Shown: one piece after another, positions 45,901 to 54,899 of the stretch
Numbering within the stretch: the first letter of the stretch is position 1
Layout: the number at the start of each line of letters is the position of its first letter
Source: Accumulibacter sp.
GTDB taxonomy: Bacteria; Pseudomonadota; Gammaproteobacteria; Burkholderiales; Rhodocyclaceae
Assembly (NCBI GenBank): GCA_024235715.1
Contig: JACKLW010000006.1
Coordinates: 420,739-484,738, forward strand
Direction of reading: 5' to 3'
DNA length: 64,000 bases
The notes under the pieces: generated by a model
Databases searched by the model: none
What the model was told of the DNA's origin: nothing
Seen by the model: the letters and a program-made list of their open reading frames with translations, nothing else
Translations under genes and position numbers: made by a program

Positions 45901-47671
45901 CATGTCGGGCGACGTCTTTGGCAACGGCATGTTGCTTTCGCCGACGATCAAATTGCTTGCCGCCTTCGATCACCGGCACCTGTTCCTCGATCCGAACCCG
46001 GATCCGGCGCGCAGCTTTGCCGAGCGTCAGCGCCTGTTCGCACTGCCGCGCTCGTCCTGGGCGGACTACGACCCGACCCTGATTTCCAGCGGCGGCGGTG
46101 TCTGGTCGCGTAGCGCCAAGGTCATCCCCCTGTCGCCCGAGGTACGCTCCTGGCTGGGCACCACCGCCATCCAGCTGCCGCCCCATGAACTGATCAAGAT
46201 TCTTCTGCAGGCGCCGGTCGATCTGCTCTACAACGGCGGTATCGGGACCTATGTCAAGGCCAGCAGCGAGAGTCATCAGGAAGCGAATGACCGTGGCAAC
46301 GACGTCCTGCGGGTTGATGCCACGCAGTTGCAGGCGCGGGTGATCGGTGAAGGCGGCAATCTGGGGCTCACCCAGCACGGCCGTATCGAGTTCGCGCTGC
46401 ATGGCGGGCGTATATTTACCGACGCCATCGACAACTCCGCCGGGGTGGACTGCTCCGATCACGAAGTCAACATCAAAATCCTGCTGACCGGCCTGATCAG
46501 GCGTGGCGATGTGACCGGCAAGCAACGCGATGCGCTGCTCGCTTCGATGACCGACGAGGTCGGGCGTCTGGTGCTGGCCGACAACTATCAGCAAACGCAG
46601 GCGATTTCACTTGAAGCAGCCGCCGGTGTCGAACTGATAGAAGGGCATGCCCGTTTCATCCGCAGCCTCGAGGCCAGTGGCGCCCTGCGCCGCGGCCTGG
46701 AAGCGCTGCCCAACGACAAGCGTCTTGCCGAGCGTGCGCAGCAGGGACGCGGCCTCACTGCCCCGGAGCTGTCGGTTCTCCTGGCCTATGCCAAGATCAC
46801 GCTGAAGGAAGCCATTCTGGCATCGGATCTGCCCGACAGCGAAGACGTCTACGAACTGCTGGTGAACTACTTCCCTGCCGCACTGCTCGAGAAGTGCAGC
46901 GAGCTGTTGCCGGCCCACCCGTTGAAGCGCGACATCATCACCACCCAGCTGGTCAATCGCCTGGTCAACCGGATGGGGACGATCTTCGTCATGGAGGTCA
47001 GCGATGAAACCGGCGCCTCGCCGGCACAGGTCGCCGGCGCGTGGTACGCCGCCACCAGCGTGCTCGACGCCGAAGCGCTTTGGCGCGACATCGAGTCGCT
47101 GGACCTGGTAATCGATGCCGCCGCGCAAATGGCCTTGATGGTCGATCTGCGCGCCATGACGGGCGCAGCGACACGCCTGTTGCTGGCACAGCATGTCGGT
47201 GGCGCCTCCATCGGCCAGATGGTCGCCGAATACCGTCCGTCGGTGCTCGAGTGCATGGATCGCATTCGTGGCGGCGACGGCGGCGCGCAGGTGATCAGAC
47301 CGTTGATCCAAGCGCGTGCGCAGATCATTGCCGCGTTCGAGCTGGTGAATCTTGCCCGCGCCTGTGCTCACCCGCTGAACGAGGTGGCGGGCGCGCTCGA
47401 CAGCCTCGCGGCACAGCTCGATCTCGACTGGCTGGGCGCTGCAATCAATCGGCTGCCGGCCGGTAATCGCTGGCAGGCGAGGGCGCGCGCGCAGCTCTCG
47501 GCGGAACTGACGGCGCTTCGCCAGCAGCTCCTGCAGCAGGTGCTCGGCGGAAGCTTGCCGCCCACCGAGGGCGCCAGTGCCGTATTCGATGAACTGAAGA
47601 GCAATGTGCCGCAGGACCTGGCCATGCTCTCGGCGGGACTGGCCGAGGCCAGGCGCCTGCTGGCCGCCTGA
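42998..47671 (+). CDS. Large NAD-specific glutamate dehydrogenase (L-GDH family)
   Basis: 1557-residue enzyme of the ~180 kDa bacterial NAD-GDH family, converting glutamate to 2-oxoglutarate and ammonium for catabolism. Long N-terminal regulatory part with ACT-like segments, then the dehydrogenase core: [40 protein letters not shown] (substrate lysines), [38 protein letters not shown], and a helical C-terminal domain. ATG 42998 follows AGAGGAGA; an in-frame start 48 bases upstream is rejected. Large antisense frames exist but are shadows. Confidence 0.96.
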   Translation: [1557 protein letters not shown]

Positions 47672-47866
47672 AACCGCTGACGAGCGGCGCTTCCGTCTGA
47701 CAGGGCGGGAGCGCCGGCGCGGATGTCGACTGGCCGGCAGGTGGCCAGCCGCCCGCTGCGGCGGCCATAATTATGCATTTCGCCGAGAACTGCGCGGCGT
47801 TTTGGTGTAGAATTGCAGGCCAGCTGCGAAGCCTTGATGGGCTCGCAAATCCCCCCAGGATCCTTG

Positions 47867-48418
47867 ATGCCGCTGCCCTCACCCACTGCCGAACGCACCC
47901 GCATGCATATCCGCAGCGTGCAGCTCGACGGCTACAAGCGCAGTGACGGTTGCTGGGACATCGAAGCGCGGCTGGTTGACGCCAAGGATCATGACTATCC
48001 CCTGTCATCCGGGCTGCGCAAGCGGGGTGAGGCGGTGCACGACATGTGGGTGCGGGTGACAATCGATGCCCGGATGAACATCCTCGATGCGGTCGCCTGC
48101 GTGGACGCCATGCCGTATGTCGGCTTCTGCGACCGGATAGCACCGGATTACAGGCAGCTTGTCGGCCTCAATCTTTTTCACGGTTTCCGGACTGCCGTCA
48201 GGAATCTGTTCCGTAGTACGCGCGGCTGCTCGCATGTCAGCGAGCTGGTGACTTTCCTGCCAACCGCGGCGCTGCAAACCTTCGCCAGTGATGTGCGCGA
48301 CAACGACGATAGCGGGCAAAAGCCCTATCAGCTCGACCGTTGCCACGCGCTGGAGTCGCACTCGGAAGCGGTTCGGCGCTATTACCCGCGCTGGTATCGC
48401 GGCCAGAAGCCCGAGTAG
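47867..48418 (+). CDS. DUF2889 domain protein
   Basis: 183-residue conserved protein of unknown function. The start ATG 47867 follows AGGATCC; the start gives MPLPSPTAERTRMHIRSVQL, then GYKRSDGCWDIEARLVDAKD, and ends near HALESHSEAVRRYYPRWYRG, all typical of DUF2889. It lies 71 bases before sucC; I recall it next to sucCD in related genomes, but a link to the TCA cycle has no direct support here. Confidence 0.85.
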   Translation: MPLPSPTAERTRMHIRSVQLDGYKRSDGCWDIEARLVDAKDHDYPLSSGLRKRGEAVHDMWVRVTIDARMNILDAVACVDAMPYVGFCDRIAPDYRQLVGLNLFHGFRTAVRNLFRSTRGCSHVSELVTFLPTAALQTFASDVRDNDDSGQKPYQLDRCHALESHSEAVRRYYPRWYRGQKPE

Positions 48419-48489
48419 GAAATTCTGCCCGTGCTTCGTTACTCGTTACTTGTTACATTTCGCAACCTTAACTCAAGCAAGGAAAGCGC

Positions 48490-49650
48490 ATGAAAATTCA
48501 CGAATATCAGGGTAAGCAACTCCTGAAGAAATTCGGCGTTGCCGTTCCGCGCGGGGTCTTCTGCCAATCCGTCGATGAGGCGGTCAAGGCAGCCGAATCC
48601 CTGGGGGGCAATCTCTGGGTCGTCAAAGCCCAGATTCACGCTGGCGGTCGTGGCAAGGGCGGTGGTGTCAAGGTCGCCAAGTCGCTGGACGAAGTCCGCG
48701 AGTTTGCCGGCCAGATTCTCGGCATGCAACTGGTCACCCACCAGACCGGTCCGGTCGGCCAGAAAGTACGTCGACTGCTGATCGAAGAGGGCGCCGACAT
48801 CCGCAAGGAATACTACGTTGCCGCGCTGACCGATCGCACCACGCAGACGGTGGCGATGATGGCCTCTTCCGAGGGCGGCATGGATATCGAGAAGGTCGCG
48901 CACGATACTCCCGAGAAAATCCTCAAGGTCTTCGTCGATCCCGAGGAAGGTCTGAGTGCCAAGCAGGCGGCTGAACTCGCCACCGGCATTGGCGTCCCCG
49001 CCGCATCGGTCGACAGCGCCGTTGCCGCACTGCAGGGCCTCTTCAAGTGCTACATGGAAACCGATGCTTCGCTGGCCGAGATCAACCCGCTGATTCTCGA
49101 AGGCAATGGCAACATCAAGGCCATCGACGCCAAGTTCAACTTCGACTCCAATGCCCTCTATCGCCAGCCCGAGATCATGGCATTCCGTGATCTCGACGAA
49201 GAGGACCCCGACGAACTCGAAGCCTCCAAGCACGACCTTTCGTACATTTCGCTCGACGGCAACATCGGCTGCCTGGTCAACGGCGCCGGCCTGGCAATGG
49301 CGACCATGGATACCATCAAGTATTTCGGCGCCGAGCCGGCCAACTTCCTCGACGTCGGCGGTGGCGCGACCACCGAGAAGGTGACTTCGGCCTTCCAGAT
49401 CATGCTCAAGAATCCCAAGGTCAAGGGCATCCTGGTCAACATCTTCGGCGGCATCATGCGCTGCGACACGATCGCCACCGGCGTCGTTGCCGCGGCCAGG
49501 GAAACGCACCTCTCCGTCCCGCTGGTGGTCCGCATGAAAGGGACCAACGAAGACATCGGCAAGAAGATCCTGAGCGATTCGGGTCTGCCGATCATCACCG
49601 CGGATTCAATGGCTGATGCCGCCACCAAGATCGTTGCTGCGGTCAAGTAA
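48490..49650 (+). CDS. sucC: Succinyl-CoA synthetase beta subunit
   Basis: 386-residue ATP-grasp subunit of succinate-CoA ligase (TCA cycle). The start [20 protein letters not shown] and the blocks [33 protein letters not shown] and [20 protein letters not shown] are diagnostic. AAGGAAAGCGC precedes the ATG. sucD follows after 9 bases. Confidence 0.98.
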   Translation: MKIHEYQGKQLLKKFGVAVPRGVFCQSVDEAVKAAESLGGNLWVVKAQIHAGGRGKGGGVKVAKSLDEVREFAGQILGMQLVTHQTGPVGQKVRRLLIEEGADIRKEYYVAALTDRTTQTVAMMASSEGGMDIEKVAHDTPEKILKVFVDPEEGLSAKQAAELATGIGVPAASVDSAVAALQGLFKCYMETDASLAEINPLILEGNGNIKAIDAKFNFDSNALYRQPEIMAFRDLDEEDPDELEASKHDLSYISLDGNIGCLVNGAGLAMATMDTIKYFGAEPANFLDVGGGATTEKVTSAFQIMLKNPKVKGILVNIFGGIMRCDTIATGVVAAARETHLSVPLVVRMKGTNEDIGKKILSDSGLPIITADSMADAATKIVAAVK

Positions 49651-49659
49651 GGAGCCAAC

Positions 49660-50553
49660 ATGTCGATTCTGATTAACAAAGACACCAAGATCATCACCCA
49701 GGGCATGACCGGCAAGACCGGGCAGTTCCACACCGAGAAATGCCAGGAGTACGCCAACGGCAAGAATTGCTTCGTGGCCGGTGTGAACCCCAAGAAAGCC
49801 GGCGAAAGCCTGCTGGGCATCCCGATCTTCGGCTCGGTCAAGGACGCTGCTGCCGAGACCGGCGCCACCGTTTCGGTGATCTACGTGCCGCCGCCAGGTG
49901 CGGCTGCAGCGATCTGGGAAGCCGTCGAGGCCGATCTCGACCTGGTGGTCTGCATTACCGAAGGGATACCGGTTCGCGACATGCTGGTCGTTCGCAACCG
50001 GATGAAGAAGCGCGAAGCCGCCGGCGGCAAGAAGACCCTGCTGCTCGGCCCGAACTGCCCCGGCCTGATCACCCCGGATGAAGTGAAGATCGGCATCATG
50101 CCCGGTCACATCCACCGCAAGGGGCGCATCGGCGTCGTTTCGCGTTCCGGCACGCTGACCTATGAAGCCGTCGGTCAGCTGACCGAAATCGGTCTCGGCC
50201 AATCGACCGCCGTCGGTACCGGTGGCGACCCGATCAACGGACTGAAGCACATCGACATCATGCGTCTGTTCAACGACGACCCGGATACCGATGCCGTGAT
50301 CATGATCGGTGAGATCGGTGGCCCCGACGAGGCCGACGCTGCGGTGTGGTGCAAGGCCAACATGAAGAAGCCGATCGTCGGCTTCATCGCCGGTGTTACC
50401 GCACCGGCCGGCAAGCGCATGGGTCACGCGGGCGCGCTGATCTCGGGCGGGGCCGATACCGCCGATGCCAAGCTCGCGATCATGGAAGAGTGCGGCTTCA
50501 CGGTGACGCGCGATCCATCGGAAATGGGCAAACTGATCAAGAAACTGATCTAG
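49660..50553 (+). CDS. sucD: Succinyl-CoA synthetase alpha subunit
   Basis: 297-residue CoA-binding subunit. Contains [18 protein letters not shown] (CoA site), [20 protein letters not shown], and the active-site loop [14 protein letters not shown] whose His is transiently phosphorylated. It closes the operon before a clear terminator. Confidence 0.98.
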   Translation: MSILINKDTKIITQGMTGKTGQFHTEKCQEYANGKNCFVAGVNPKKAGESLLGIPIFGSVKDAAAETGATVSVIYVPPPGAAAAIWEAVEADLDLVVCITEGIPVRDMLVVRNRMKKREAAGGKKTLLLGPNCPGLITPDEVKIGIMPGHIHRKGRIGVVSRSGTLTYEAVGQLTEIGLGQSTAVGTGGDPINGLKHIDIMRLFNDDPDTDAVIMIGEIGGPDEADAAVWCKANMKKPIVGFIAGVTAPAGKRMGHAGALISGGADTADAKLAIMEECGFTVTRDPSEMGKLIKKLI

Positions 50554-50575
50554 GCGCAGTCGCTGGTGTCCATGG

Positions 50576-50602
50576 AAAGGCAGACTGCGGTCTGCCTTTT
50601 TT
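50576..50602 (+). terminator. Rho-independent terminator of sucCD
   Basis: AAAGGCAGAC-TGCG-GTCTGCCTTT, ten pairs, continuing into a T run (50597-50602), 22 bases after the sucD stop. Confidence 0.93.
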
Positions 50603-50737
50603 CTTGGCAATGGCCGTGCAGCGATTGGCGCAGGCTATTTCCCGGTAGAATCGGCAATATTGCCCGGAGGCGGGTAATTGCTGCGCCAAGGGTGGGCTCT
50701 GACGCATCTCGTCTGATTGAGGAGGTCAAGCAGAAAG

Positions 50738-51697
50738 ATGGCACTGTTTCTGAATGAAAAGGATGTTGAACAACTGTTGACCATGCCGCTGGCGCTGGAG
50801 GCCGTCGAGGACGCGCACCGCCAGCTTTCGGGCTCCCAGGCCAGCGACATACCGCGGCAGCGGACGCGCCAGCCGCAGACGACGCTGCACATTCTGCAGG
50901 GAGCCTTGCCGCAGCTCGACGCCATCGGTTACAAGGCCTATACCAGCAACCGTTCCGGCGTGCGCTTCCTGGTGCACCTGTTCGCGGCCTCGAGCGGCCG
51001 TTTACGGGCGGTAATCGAGGCCGACCGCCTGGGCATGATGCGTACCGGCGCGGCGGCCGGTGTCGCCACGCGCTGGCTGGCCAGACCGGACGCCACGGTT
51101 GCCGGTGTCTTTGGTGCCGGCTGGCAGGCAGAAGGTCATATTGCAGCGATCGCTGCCGTGCGCCCGCTGCAACTGGTGAAGGTGCATGCGCGGCGTGCCG
51201 ATCGGCTGGCGGCATTCTGCACGCGGATGTCTCAGCGTCTGGAAATCGAGGTGCGACCGGTCGACTCGCCCGAGGAGGTGGTTCGCGACAGCGATATCGT
51301 CGGCACCGTCACCACGGCATCGACGCCGCTGTTCAGCGGCGAGTGGTTGTCACCCGGCACGCATGTCAATGGCGCCGGTTCCAATTCGCTGATTCGCCGC
51401 GAACTCGGCGAGGACGTTCTGAAGCGTTGCTCGCCGATCGTCGTTGACAGTGTCGAAACGGCGCTTCGCGAAGCCGGCGACCTGCTGCCGCTGCTCGAAA
51501 AGGGACGCTTGCAGGCGCGCGCCTTGATCGAGTTGGGCGATGTCATCTGCGGTCGTCGGGCGGGGCGTTCGACGGCCGACGAAATTACCCTGTTCGAGTC
51601 ACAGGGCATGGCGGTACAGGATCTGGCCGTCGCCGTGCGCCTCGAGGCGCTGGCGCGCGAGCGTGGCCTGGGTGTCGAATTGCCTTACGGCGGCTAG
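50738..51697 (+). CDS. Ornithine cyclodeaminase / mu-crystallin family protein
   Basis: 319-residue NAD(P)-binding protein of the OCD family, whose members include ornithine cyclodeaminase, alanine dehydrogenase and ketimine reductases. Start MALFLNEKDVEQLL with GAGGAGG 12 bases upstream; conserved Lys in GYKAYT; Rossmann motif GVFGAGWQAEGHIAAIAAV; VVVDSVETALREAGDLL-like block present. The real substrate is unknown: many family members do not act on ornithine. Confidence 0.85.
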   Translation: MALFLNEKDVEQLLTMPLALEAVEDAHRQLSGSQASDIPRQRTRQPQTTLHILQGALPQLDAIGYKAYTSNRSGVRFLVHLFAASSGRLRAVIEADRLGMMRTGAAAGVATRWLARPDATVAGVFGAGWQAEGHIAAIAAVRPLQLVKVHARRADRLAAFCTRMSQRLEIEVRPVDSPEEVVRDSDIVGTVTTASTPLFSGEWLSPGTHVNGAGSNSLIRRELGEDVLKRCSPIVVDSVETALREAGDLLPLLEKGRLQARALIELGDVICGRRAGRSTADEITLFESQGMAVQDLAVAVRLEALARERGLGVELPYGG

Positions 51698-51810
51698 CGT
51701 TGGCACAATAAGAAATTGGCGACTGCGCGCTCGCGCCGGTGTCGTCGTTGGTGAAGGCCGGCCTGAGGCCTGGCCGCTTCGGCTGGGCGACCAGTCAAGT
51801 GGGAGAAGAC

Positions 51811-52641
51811 GTGACAAACAGTCTCTTGGGCGCACTGGAAATTGCCATGCGTACCGACCCCGGACTGGTGCGGGGACAGAACGAGGATTCGGTATATGCC
51901 GACTGCGATCATGGCCTGGCGATCCTCGCTGACGGAATGGGCGGCTATCAGGCTGGTGAGGTGGCCAGCAATATGGCGACGACGCTTCTCTCGAGCCGCC
52001 TGGAGGACGCATTCAAGGCGGGTGCCATGCAGTTGGCCAACCGCAGCAGTGAACAAGCGCTTGCACAACAAACGCTGATCGAGGCGATCGCCACAGTGAA
52101 TTCGGCGATCTATCATGCTGCAGCGGATCAGTCGCGCTTTGGCGGCATGGGAACGACCCTCGTCGCGGCGGTATTCTGCGACGATCAGCTGCTTGTTGCG
52201 CACATTGGGGATTCACGGCTGTATCGTTTGCGTGGCGAGGCCTTCGTCGTCCTGACCCACGATCACTCGCTGCTGCAGGAGCAGATCGACAGCGGGGAAA
52301 TCTCGGCGGAAGAAGCACGCTACTCGGTCAACAGGAACCTGGTGACGCGAGCCGTTGGCGTCGACCCGGATGTCGAGGCGGAGGTTCACATACACCCGGT
52401 CCGCCCGGGCGATGTCTATCTGTTGTGCTCGGACGGCCTCTACGACATGCTCGAAGAGGGGGAGATACAACACGTGCTGGAGATGTTCGGCGCCAATCTT
52501 GACCTCGCTGCAGCGCAGCTCATACAGCGGGCCAACGACAATGGCGGCGAGGACAATGTTTCGGTAGTGGTGGTCAAGGTCTTGCGCGAGTTTCCGGTCG
52601 CCTCGGGGCGATGGGCAAAACTCTGGTCATGGTTCAGATAA
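51811..52641 (+). CDS. PP2C-type serine/threonine protein phosphatase
   Basis: 276-residue metal-dependent phosphatase. The GTG start at 51811 is set by GGGAGAAGAC; upstream in-frame starts lack a site. Metal-binding motifs RTDPGLVRGQNEDSVYAD, LADGMGGYQAGEVASN, and GDSRLYRLRGEAFVVLTHDH are intact, as is the late GGEDNVSVVVV block. No membrane segment. It precedes the FHA gene by 14 bases, so the two probably act in one Ser/Thr phosphorylation pathway; no kinase gene is in the window. Confidence 0.93.
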   Translation: MTNSLLGALEIAMRTDPGLVRGQNEDSVYADCDHGLAILADGMGGYQAGEVASNMATTLLSSRLEDAFKAGAMQLANRSSEQALAQQTLIEAIATVNSAIYHAAADQSRFGGMGTTLVAAVFCDDQLLVAHIGDSRLYRLRGEAFVVLTHDHSLLQEQIDSGEISAEEARYSVNRNLVTRAVGVDPDVEAEVHIHPVRPGDVYLLCSDGLYDMLEEGEIQHVLEMFGANLDLAAAQLIQRANDNGGEDNVSVVVVKVLREFPVASGRWAKLWSWFR

Positions 52642-52655
52642 GGAAGGTTAAGGCG

Positions 52656-53339
52656 ATGGCAAAGCTCATACTCAGCATGGATGGTCTGGTCCTCAAGGAA
52701 ATCCCGCTGCTCAAGGAGCGCATGAGTATCGGCCGCAAGGCACACAACGACATCCAGATCGACAACATGGCGATCAGCGGTGAACATGCGGCAGTGGTGA
52801 CCATTCTCAATGACTCCTTCCTCGAGGATCTGAACAGCACCAACGGAACGCTGGTCAACGGTCAGTCGGTCAAGAAGCATTTTCTCAAGGACGGCGATGT
52901 CATCGAGCTCGGCAAGTACAAGATGAAGTATCTGGCCGTGCCGACGGCACCCGGCGAGACCGCCGACTACGATAAAAGCATGCTGTTCCAGTCCGGCCCG
53001 CTGCCCGATGTGGCCACGCTCGGCGATCCGATGCTGGCGACCACGCCGCAGGCGGCGGCCGGCACCGCGGCGCCGCCGGCCGCCGCCATCCAGTTGCTCA
53101 CCGGCTCGAACGCCGGTCGCGAACTGCTGCTTACCAAGACGCTGACCACTCTCGGCAAGCCTGGTACGCAAGTGGCGGTGATCGCCAGGCGGCCGCACGG
53201 TTACTTCCTGACGCACGTCGAGGGAGCCAAGTTCCCGACGGTGAATGGCAAGCTGCTCGGTGCGCAGGCGCATTGCCTTGTCGATCATGACGTCATCGAA
53301 ATTGCCGGAGTGAAGATGGAATTCTTCGTCAAGAGCTGA
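52656..53339 (+). CDS. FHA-domain protein
   Basis: 227-residue protein with an N-terminal FHA domain that reads phosphothreonine (MSIGRKAHNDIQIDNMAISG EHA, then LEDLNSTNGTLVNGQSV). A Pro/Ala linker (about 125-155) leads to a C-terminal half that resembles a second degenerate FHA fold (LLLTKTLTTLGKPGTQVAVI). It follows the PP2C gene closely. The ATG at 52656 is chosen over an upstream in-frame codon at 52611 lying inside the phosphatase. Confidence 0.9.
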   Translation: MAKLILSMDGLVLKEIPLLKERMSIGRKAHNDIQIDNMAISGEHAAVVTILNDSFLEDLNSTNGTLVNGQSVKKHFLKDGDVIELGKYKMKYLAVPTAPGETADYDKSMLFQSGPLPDVATLGDPMLATTPQAAAGTAAPPAAAIQLLTGSNAGRELLLTKTLTTLGKPGTQVAVIARRPHGYFLTHVEGAKFPTVNGKLLGAQAHCLVDHDVIEIAGVKMEFFVKS

Positions 53340-53430
53340 TGATCGATCATCAGCAGTCCAGGCGGCGCGAGCACGGCCGCCGTTTGCGCCGCGGGCGCCT
53401 TCAACGAGCGGAGGCGCTGGCGCAGCGGTC

Positions 53431-54207
53431 ATGAAAGTCAGGGTCCTGGGCTGCAGTGGCGGGATCGGCGGGATCGGCGGGCACCGTCTGCGCACCACGT
53501 CGATGCTGGTTGACGACGACATCCTCGTCGATGCGGGAACCGGTGTCGCCGATCTGTCGCGCGAGCAACTGGCGCGCATCGATCACGTCTTCCTGACCCA
53601 TTCCCATCTCGATCACATCGCCTCGCTGCCGCTGCTCATCGATTCGGTGAGCGACCTGCGCGAGAAGCCGCTGACGGTCTACGCGACGGAGGCGACGCTG
53701 GCGATCATCGCCAGGCACATCTTCAACTGGACCATCTGGCCCGATTTCAGCGTCATCCCGAGTCGCGAGAAGGCGCTCATGCGCTACCAGGCGATCGATC
53801 TCGGGTGCTCGCTTCGCCTGGGGTCGCGAACGATCACCGCACTGCCCGCCGAGCATACCGTCCCGGCCGTCGGCTACCAGCTCGACTCGGGGGCCGGCAG
53901 CCTGGTCTTTACCGGTGACACGACGGTCAATGACGCTTTCTGGCCGTTGCTCAACCGCATCGGCAATCTGCGCTATCTGTTGATCGAAACCGCCTTCGCC
54001 AACCGCGAACAGCGGCTCGCCGAAATCTCCAAGCACCTCTGCCCGAACATGCTGGCCAGCGAGTTGCGAAAGCTGACGATTACCGCCGAGATCTACATCA
54101 GCCACCTGAAACCCGGACAGGCCGAGTTGACCATGGCCGAAATTCGGGCCTGTGCCGGTGACCTCGATCCGAAGATGCTGCAGAACGGCCAGATCTTCGA
54201 GTTCTGA
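53431..54207 (+). CDS. Metallo-beta-lactamase fold hydrolase, possible class II cyclic-nucleotide phosphodiesterase
   Basis: 258-residue MBL-fold protein. Zinc motif THSHLDHIAS, a second His in PAEHTVPAVG, Asp in FTGDTTVND, and late HLKPG. The layout fits cAMP phosphodiesterase class II or RNase Z-like groups. It follows the PP2C and FHA genes after 91 bases and may share their transcript. The cyclic-nucleotide role is only suggested by resemblance. Confidence 0.75.
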   Translation: MKVRVLGCSGGIGGIGGHRLRTTSMLVDDDILVDAGTGVADLSREQLARIDHVFLTHSHLDHIASLPLLIDSVSDLREKPLTVYATEATLAIIARHIFNWTIWPDFSVIPSREKALMRYQAIDLGCSLRLGSRTITALPAEHTVPAVGYQLDSGAGSLVFTGDTTVNDAFWPLLNRIGNLRYLLIETAFANREQRLAEISKHLCPNMLASELRKLTITAEIYISHLKPGQAELTMAEIRACAGDLDPKMLQNGQIFEF

Positions 54208-54259
54208 GCAGAGCCGATCGAGGGCTCCCACCCAGGCCGGGGGAGGGGGCGTACGGCCC

Positions 54260-54802
54260 TCAGGGATAGGCTTCCGCCAGGCGCAGCGGTATCCCTGCCC
54301 GGTCCTTGGCAGACAGCGTCGGTTCTCCGTCCAGTGGCCAGTCGATGCCGATCTCCGGGTCGTTCCACTGCACGCAGCGCTCGTGTTCCGGCGCGTAATA
54401 CTCGGTGGTCTTGTAAAGAAAATCGGCGCTTTCGGAAAGCACCAGGAAGCCGTGCGCGAAACCCGGCGGCACCCACAGCATGCGCTGATTATCGTCGGAA
54501 AGCTCGACGCCGCTCCAGCGCCCGAAGTGCGGCGACGAGCGGCGCAGGTCGACGGCGACATCGAAGACCGCGCCGCTGGTCACCCGCACCAGCTTGCCCT
54601 GCGGATGCAGCAGCTGATAGTGCAGGCCGCGCAGGACGCCCTTGCGCGAGCGGGAGTGGTTGTCCTGCACGAAATCGGCGTTCAGTCCCAGAGCCGCGAA
54701 CGCCTTGCGGTTCCAGCTTTCCAGGAAGAAACCGCGGGCGTCGCCGAAGACTGTCGGTTCGACGATCAGGACGTCGGGGTGTCGGGTCGGAGTGAGTTTC
54801 AT
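54260..54802 (-). CDS. rfbC: dTDP-4-dehydrorhamnose 3,5-epimerase
   Basis: 180-residue cupin epimerase of dTDP-L-rhamnose synthesis. Blocks: LIVEPTVFGDARGFFLESWN, FVQDNHSRSRKGVLRGLHYQ, GKLVRVTSGAVFDVAVDLRR and WVPPGFAHGFLVLSESADFL, all typical RfbC. It is second to rfbA on the - strand with a 97-base gap. Confidence 0.96.
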   Translation of the reverse strand: MKLTPTRHPDVLIVEPTVFGDARGFFLESWNRKAFAALGLNADFVQDNHSRSRKGVLRGLHYQLLHPQGKLVRVTSGAVFDVAVDLRRSSPHFGRWSGVELSDDNQRMLWVPPGFAHGFLVLSESADFLYKTTEYYAPEHERCVQWNDPEIGIDWPLDGEPTLSAKDRAGIPLRLAEAYP

Positions 54803-54899
54803 TGCTCAATCGCTTGAAGGGTGGGGAAGCGGGATGGCAGACGGCAGCCCGCGACAAACCGCGCTGTTGCAGCGAAGAACGTCGTGGCCAGCACCAGCG

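Noticed and set aside
42920-46594. A 1224-codon open frame on the - strand across the glutamate dehydrogenase gene
   Set aside because: It is antisense to a clear dehydrogenase, has no recognisable domain, and long antisense frames are expected at this GC content.
54220-54261. GAGGGC...GCCCTC inverted repeat between convergent MBL and rfbC genes as a terminator
   Set aside because: The loop is 30 bases and there is no T tract; too weak to annotate.
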